Shown in pieces: positions 26,051-29,771 of a DNA stretch of 29,771 nt. How positions within the stretch are numbered: position 1 is the stretch's first letter; every line of letters starts with the position of its first letter. The position numbers were made by a program, and so were the translations under genes. The notes under the pieces are model-generated. The model made no database searches, was not told the DNA's origin, and saw only the letters and a program-made list of their open reading frames with translations. The DNA comes from JAFAXD01 sp035472475 (GTDB lineage Bacteria; Pseudomonadota; Alphaproteobacteria; Rhizobiales; Xanthobacteraceae), in the NCBI GenBank assembly GCA_035472475.1, contig DATIPA010000111.1:1-29771 (forward strand), written 5' to 3'.

Positions 26051-27514
26051 ATGGAGACATTCGTTACAGACGCGGCGCCGGCACCGACCCCAGTCCACGA
26101 TATGCGGCACCTGCGGGTCGGCGAGACGGTCGACGGGTTTCATCTCGAGGAAGCGCTCCCGTCGGGCGGCATGGCGAGCTTCTGGCGGGTGACGCACCCG
26201 GATTTTGCGCTGCCGCTGATCATGAAAGTTCCGCTGCTGCGCCCGGGTGAGGATCCGATCACCATCGTCGGTTATGAGATGGAGCGGATGATCCTGCCGC
26301 GCCTGCACGGCCCGCACGTGCCGCGCTTCATCGCGGCGGGGCCATTCGAGCAGCCCTACATCGTGATGGAGTTTATTTCCGGAACGTCGGTCAAAGAACT
26401 GATCGCGGAAACACCGCTGGCGCCCGGACGCGTTGCCGCGATCGGCGTTCAGATTGCGTTCGCGTTGCACGATATTCATCGCCAGCACGTGATCCATCTC
26501 GACCTCAAACCCAGCAACGTGTTCCTGCGATCAGGCGATGACGCAGTCCTGATCGACTACGGTCTGGCGCATCATGAGCTGCTTCCCGATCTGATCGCCG
26601 AGGAAATGGACGAGCCGGTCGGTACCGGCCCCTACGTGGCGCCGGAACAGGTGTTGCGGGATCGCACCGATCCGCGCAGCGACATCTTTGCGCTTGGCGT
26701 GATTCTGTATTTCCTCGCCACCGGCGAGCGCCCGTTCGGCGAACCGCAAGGCGCGGCCGAATGGCGGCGGCGACTTTGGCGCGACCCGTTTCCGCCGCGC
26801 GCCTGGAATCCGAACATTCCTCCTTGGTTGCAGGAGATCATTCTGCATTGCCTCGAGGTTGATCCCGAACGCCGTTATGCCACCGCGGCGCAACTTGCGT
26901 TCGATCTGCAGCATCCGAGCGAGGTGGCGTTGACGGCACGCGCGCAACGCATCCACCGCGACGGGATCATAACGGTCGCGCTGCGCCGTTTTCGCGCCAG
27001 TCGTGGATCCGCGCCGCGCCTTCGCAAGCGCGTGTCGGGCGTGCTGGCGCGCGCACCGATTGTTGTGGCGGCGGTCGATCTTGCGGGCGACGGAGCGCTG
27101 GCCGACGCGGTGCGGGCGTCGGCTGAACGTATTCTGGCCACCGATCCATCGGCGCGCCTTGCCTGTGTGAACGTGCTCAAGATCGCGCGCCTCGCAATCG
27201 ATCCGTGGGAAGATGAGCAAGGCCGCAACCGCCACTTGCAGCGGATGATCGAGCTCAAGCATTGGGCTCGTTCCCTGCAGGTCGATCCCGCCCGCCTGAC
27301 CTATCACGTGCTTGAAGCGACCGATCCGGGTGCGGCTCTCGTCGATTATGCCCGCAACAACAACGTCGACCACTTGGTGTTGGGTGCGCGCGGAACGTCT
27401 GCGGTTCGGCGCCATCTTGGGAGCACCTCGGCGCACGTCGTGGCGCAGGCACCATGCACTGTGACCGTGGTGCGCACGGGCCGCGCATCCGGCGCAGAGG
27501 CACCGGAGGCTTGA
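26051..27514 (+). CDS. Ser/Thr protein kinase fused to a universal stress protein domain
   Basis: The 487-residue product joins an N-terminal Hanks-type kinase (about 26-290) to a C-terminal USP domain (about 335-476). Kinase features are a glycine loop variant PSGGMASFW (37-45), the ATP lysine K59 in LIMKVP, and the catalytic loop HLDLKPSN (149-156) with Leu in place of the usual Arg of HRD. Further features are DYG (169-171) in place of DFG, GTGPYVAPEQ (191-200) and SDIFALGVILYFLATGERPF (210-229). The key catalytic residues remain, so activity is likely. The USP domain ends with the nucleotide-binding pattern GARG (445-448), nine-residue spacing, GSTS (457-460). There is no membrane span and no PASTA domain, so it is cytosolic and unlike PknB/Stk1. 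It is co-directional with and 16 bases after the phosphoesterase gene, and converges on rlmJ with a 14-base gap. Its targets are unknown. Confidence 0.92.
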   Translation: METFVTDAAPAPTPVHDMRHLRVGETVDGFHLEEALPSGGMASFWRVTHPDFALPLIMKVPLLRPGEDPITIVGYEMERMILPRLHGPHVPRFIAAGPFEQPYIVMEFISGTSVKELIAETPLAPGRVAAIGVQIAFALHDIHRQHVIHLDLKPSNVFLRSGDDAVLIDYGLAHHELLPDLIAEEMDEPVGTGPYVAPEQVLRDRTDPRSDIFALGVILYFLATGERPFGEPQGAAEWRRRLWRDPFPPRAWNPNIPPWLQEIILHCLEVDPERRYATAAQLAFDLQHPSEVALTARAQRIHRDGIITVALRRFRASRGSAPRLRKRVSGVLARAPIVVAAVDLAGDGALADAVRASAERILATDPSARLACVNVLKIARLAIDPWEDEQGRNRHLQRMIELKHWARSLQVDPARLTYHVLEATDPGAALVDYARNNNVDHLVLGARGTSAVRRHLGSTSAHVVAQAPCTVTVVRTGRASGAEAPEA

Positions 27515-27528
27515 TCAATCGGCTCAAG

Positions 27529-28368
27529 TCAAGCGGCCAATCGGTCGATCCGCACCTGCGGCCGCTGATGCTGCGCCAGCACGCGCGCGAGTTCCGGCAG
27601 CAAAATTGCCAGTTCTTCATCGAGCCGCCACGGTGGATTGACGATCAGCAAGCCGGCACCGACGAGGCGCGTGAGATCGCCGCCAAGGTCAAGCTCGACG
27701 CGCAGCAGCTTTGGGATGCCGCTGCGCTTAAGACGGGTCGCCAGCGCCCGCGCGCTGTTGGGATCCTTGCGCGGATACCAGGCGAGGAAGATGCCGGTCG
27801 GCCACTTGCGATGCGCGTCCTCGAGGCTTTTCGCAAGGCGCGAGAACTCGTCGCGATCCTCGAATGGCGGATCGATCAGGACAAGACCGCGCCGCTCCTT
27901 CGGCGGCACGTAGGCATTGAGCGCCACGAACCCGTCGATCGCGATTGCCTTCGCACGTTTGTCGGCGCGCAGGTTGCCGGCGAGCGCCGCGGCGGCTTGC
28001 GGCTCGAGCTCGCAGGCAATCAACCGATCCTGCGGCCGCAGCAAGCCGAGCACCAACACTGGCGAACCCGGATAACGGCGCAGGTCCGCGTCCTTGTTGA
28101 GAGCCCGAATCACGTCGAGATATGGCGCAACAAGCGCACCCGCAGCCGGCGCAAGCGCTGCCGCGTTCAGGCGCCCGATCCCGGCGCGCCACTCGCCGGA
28201 ACGGCTCGCCTCCGGCCCGGCAAGATCATAGAGCCCCGCGCCCGCATGCGTGTCGATGACGCGAAACGGCTGCGGTTTCTCACGCAGGTGTACCAGGATG
28301 CGCGCGAGCACCGCGTGCTTGACCACATCCGCAAAGTTGCCGGCGTGGAACGCATGGCGGTAGTTCAT
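27529..28368 (-). CDS. rlmJ: 23S rRNA (adenine2030-N6)-methyltransferase RlmJ
   Basis: RlmJ methylates N6 of A2030 in 23S rRNA. The 279-residue product carries the family's N-terminal signature YRHAFHAGNFADVVKH (3-18) and the SAM-binding stretch DTHAGAGLYDL (39-49). The N6-adenine methyltransferase catalytic motif is DPPFE (166-170), followed by WYPRKD and IVNPPWRLD. It is of family length (about 280 residues). The ATG at 28368 is the only plausible start. It converges with the kinase gene at its 3' end. Upstream, 132 bases containing a perfect hairpin separate it from the RNase T2 gene. Confidence 0.96.
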   Translation of the reverse strand: MNYRHAFHAGNFADVVKHAVLARILVHLREKPQPFRVIDTHAGAGLYDLAGPEASRSGEWRAGIGRLNAAALAPAAGALVAPYLDVIRALNKDADLRRYPGSPVLVLGLLRPQDRLIACELEPQAAAALAGNLRADKRAKAIAIDGFVALNAYVPPKERRGLVLIDPPFEDRDEFSRLAKSLEDAHRKWPTGIFLAWYPRKDPNSARALATRLKRSGIPKLLRVELDLGGDLTRLVGAGLLIVNPPWRLDEELAILLPELARVLAQHQRPQVRIDRLAA

Positions 28369-28441
28369 GGCGTGTCATTGCACAAAACCGCCGCACGATC
28401 CAAACATTGCCGCGGCGTGCATCGGCGCGCCCTGGAATGAC

Positions 28442-28466
28442 GATGGCCGGGAGCGGCCCGGCCATC
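28442..28466. repeat. Perfect GC-rich hairpin between the RNase T2 gene and rlmJ, REP- or terminator-like
   Basis: GATGGCCGGG and CCCGGCCATC form a perfect 10-bp stem around a 5-base loop, 34 bases past the RNase T2 stop. No T-run follows on the minus strand. The adjacent sequence has GTCATT (28374-28379) and AATGAC (28435-28440) as an outer inverted pair, resembling the interspersed palindromes common between alphaproteobacterial genes. It may end or stabilise the RNase T2 transcript. Confidence 0.55.
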
Positions 28467-28500
28467 AAAGCTCAACGACATCTGCAATATATTGGAGCTC

Positions 28501-29316
28501 TCAGCGCGCGCTCGCGTCGGCCGCCTTGCGCACCGGCGGCATCACCAGGGTTTCGCGCTTGCAGCTGCGCTGAACAACATCCGGACAATCCTGGAACTTG
28601 AAGTCCTTGCTCATGCAGATCCGGATCTCATTCAGGCGCTTGGCATCGCATGCAACCGAAATGCTGGCGCGCGTCATCCCGGTATTGGCCTTGACGAACG
28701 CATCCGTGACTTCGCCAGGGGTCACCGTCAGCGGGTCCTTCAGCGCGAGATATGGTTCGGGAATCTTCACGCTCGCCCGCGCGCGCCGCACGTTGTCGAA
28801 ATAGGCGCGAGCCGACAGACCCGAGCAGGTTCCGTGCCGGTCCCATTCGCGGAAGATCAGCTGCGGGCTTGGCATCAGATCGAGCATTGACGACACGATG
28901 TTGCGATTGAGGCGCGGTGCCGGAGTTTGGCAGAACTCGGGAAACCCGCGCTCGTATTGCGGCCACAGCCCGTGCACGACGAACGAGTAGGGCCGATCAC
29001 CGCACTGCTCGTTGCGGCTGCGGCGATTGTTGCGGCGAGCCTGATCGCCGGTGCTGTCGGTTTGTGCCTGAGCGTCCCCACCCCGGGTCTGGGCGGTCGC
29101 CTGCTGATCGGCATTTTGCTCGTCTCGGTTTGTCCGGCTCGAGCGCTCGGCCGAGGCTTCGCAAAACGACGGCGACCACGACAATGTCAGCAGGTAGAAA
29201 TCGAACTGGCCGGGCTCATTCTGACGGCTGTCCTGAGCCGAGGCTGGCCAACTTGGGAGCATGCAAAGGGCAACAGCGGCGGAGATAGCGGTCGTACGCA
29301 AGCACATCCCGGACAT
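28501..29316 (-). CDS. Secreted ribonuclease T2 family protein
   Basis: RNase T2 enzymes are acid endoribonucleases that work outside the cytoplasm. The 271-residue product has a signal peptide (hydrophobic 9-22, likely cleaved after ASA at 27) and FDFYLLTLSWSPSFC (38-52). Both catalytic sites are intact: HGLWPQ (115-120, H115) and EWDRHGTC (157-164, E157 and H161). Multiple cysteines suit an oxidising periplasm. Between them, residues about 54-104 are a polar Gln/Asn/Arg/Asp-rich insertion absent from the compact fold. The ATG at 29316 is chosen because GGAGG (29321-29325) lies four bases upstream. An in-frame TTG at 29352 gives no signal-like N-terminus. It may scavenge RNA phosphate or nucleotides. 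Confidence 0.93.
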   Translation of the reverse strand: MSGMCLRTTAISAAVALCMLPSWPASAQDSRQNEPGQFDFYLLTLSWSPSFCEASAERSSRTNRDEQNADQQATAQTRGGDAQAQTDSTGDQARRNNRRSRNEQCGDRPYSFVVHGLWPQYERGFPEFCQTPAPRLNRNIVSSMLDLMPSPQLIFREWDRHGTCSGLSARAYFDNVRRARASVKIPEPYLALKDPLTVTPGEVTDAFVKANTGMTRASISVACDAKRLNEIRICMSKDFKFQDCPDVVQRSCKRETLVMPPVRKAADASAR

Positions 29317-29327
29317 AACGCCTCCCT

Positions 29328-29355
29328 GGGAACAACAACTTGGGAACAACAACTT
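29328..29355. repeat. Two tandem copies of a 14-bp unit upstream of the RNase T2 gene
   Basis: GGGAACAACAACTT occurs twice with no gap (29328-29341 and 29342-29355), immediately upstream of the ribosome site of the RNase T2 gene. It would lie in the leader of the mRNA. The copies are identical, suggesting a recent duplication or a sequence-collapse-prone site. Confidence 0.8.
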
Positions 29356-29443
29356 GAACGGGAGAGAGCCTAGCTCGGCTACCGGAACATATCAAGAACA
29401 AAATTTGAAAGACCCGCAAATTTTACGTGCCGTCGCACTGGCC

Positions 29444-29771
29444 CTAGGGACCAGCCTCCTTGCAGGAGGGCCGCCTTTGCCCTGGGGGCATGGTCGGAGA
29501 CGCATAGGCCCAGTTACGATCGTAGCCGTCGACGCACCAGTTGACACCCCAGGTTGCCCCGATGATGCCGGTGTCTTCAGCGATCGAATAATGGATCCGG
29601 TGCACCGTGCCGTCATTGATGTGAACCTTGCCGGTGCAGAAACGGCGCGGGATTGACGCGTAGTGCCAAGGCATAAAGGCCTGCTCGCGGATGTACTCCC
29701 AGCCGACGATGCGGAGCTCGGAGTTCCAATATTCGCGCTCTTTCTGGGAAAACCGCGACTGGATGCGCGCC
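29444..29771 (-). CDS. Conserved-looking hypothetical protein, C-terminal part, cut by window edge
   Basis: The frame is open from the right edge to a stop at 29444, giving the last 108 residues. It begins ARIQSRFSQKEREYWNSELRIVGWEYIREQAF and continues through IPRRFCTGKVHINDGTVHRIHYSIAEDTGIIGATWGVNWCVDGYDRNWAYASP to a short Pro/Arg tail. The composition is of a real folded protein: aromatic-rich, with cysteines at the end of RRFC and in NWCVDG that could pair, as in exported proteins. I do not recognise a named family. It resembles small hypothetical proteins I associate with Bradyrhizobium-like genomes, from memory only. It is followed after 127 bases by the RNase T2 gene. The true start and any signal peptide are outside the window. 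Confidence 0.7.
   Translation of the reverse strand, partial: ARIQSRFSQKEREYWNSELRIVGWEYIREQAFMPWHYASIPRRFCTGKVHINDGTVHRIHYSIAEDTGIIGATWGVNWCVDGYDRNWAYASPTMPPGQRRPSCKEAGP

Overview
The window is one end-to-end stretch of an alphaproteobacterial chromosome, probably from the Hyphomicrobiales near Bradyrhizobium, Rhodopseudomonas or the Xanthobacteraceae. The grounds are high GC, the dcw gene order continuing through lpxC, bamD, recN and ligA, an FtsA ending in a WLRESF-type tail, an FtsZ with a long Pro/Gln-rich linker, and DAP-type MurE. The assignment rests on protein resemblance and gene order, not on a database search.

From about 25060 down to 1 everything reads leftward (minus strand). 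The order in transcription is mraZ-rsmH-ftsL-ftsI-murE-murF-mraY-murD-ftsW-murG-murC-murB-ddl-ftsQ-ftsA-ftsZ, the complete division and cell wall (dcw) cluster. It is followed by lpxC (lipid A), bamD (outer membrane protein assembly), recN (DNA repair) and the first 538 codons of ligA. Seven junctions are four-base stop/start overlaps and ddl-ftsQ overlaps by 34 bases. This implies tight translational coupling of lipid II synthesis (MurE/F/MraY/MurD/MurG/MurC/MurB/Ddl) with the divisome (FtsL/I/W/Q/A/Z). Larger gaps lie before ftsW (273 bp), ftsZ (142 bp) and lpxC (565 bp) and probably hold internal promoters. A strong terminator follows ftsZ.

The cluster head has a clear MraZ operator: five TGGG motifs at exactly 10-bp spacing, overlapping a plausible mraZ promoter. 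Divergent from it, on the plus strand, are a calcineurin-like metallophosphoesterase and a soluble Ser/Thr kinase fused to a universal-stress-protein domain. The right end (minus strand) carries rlmJ, a secreted RNase T2 and the C-terminal part of an unrecognised protein cut by the window edge.

The main points for a second look are these. ftsZ is broken by an apparent one-base deletion in a short homopolymer. The murD-ftsW gap holds two homologous inverted hairpins whose stems differ by compensatory changes, together with a CtrA-like site and three GANTC sites. An AT-rich patch lies inside ddl. The kinase-USP/phosphoesterase pair sits back to back with mraZ. RNase T2 carries a polar insertion.
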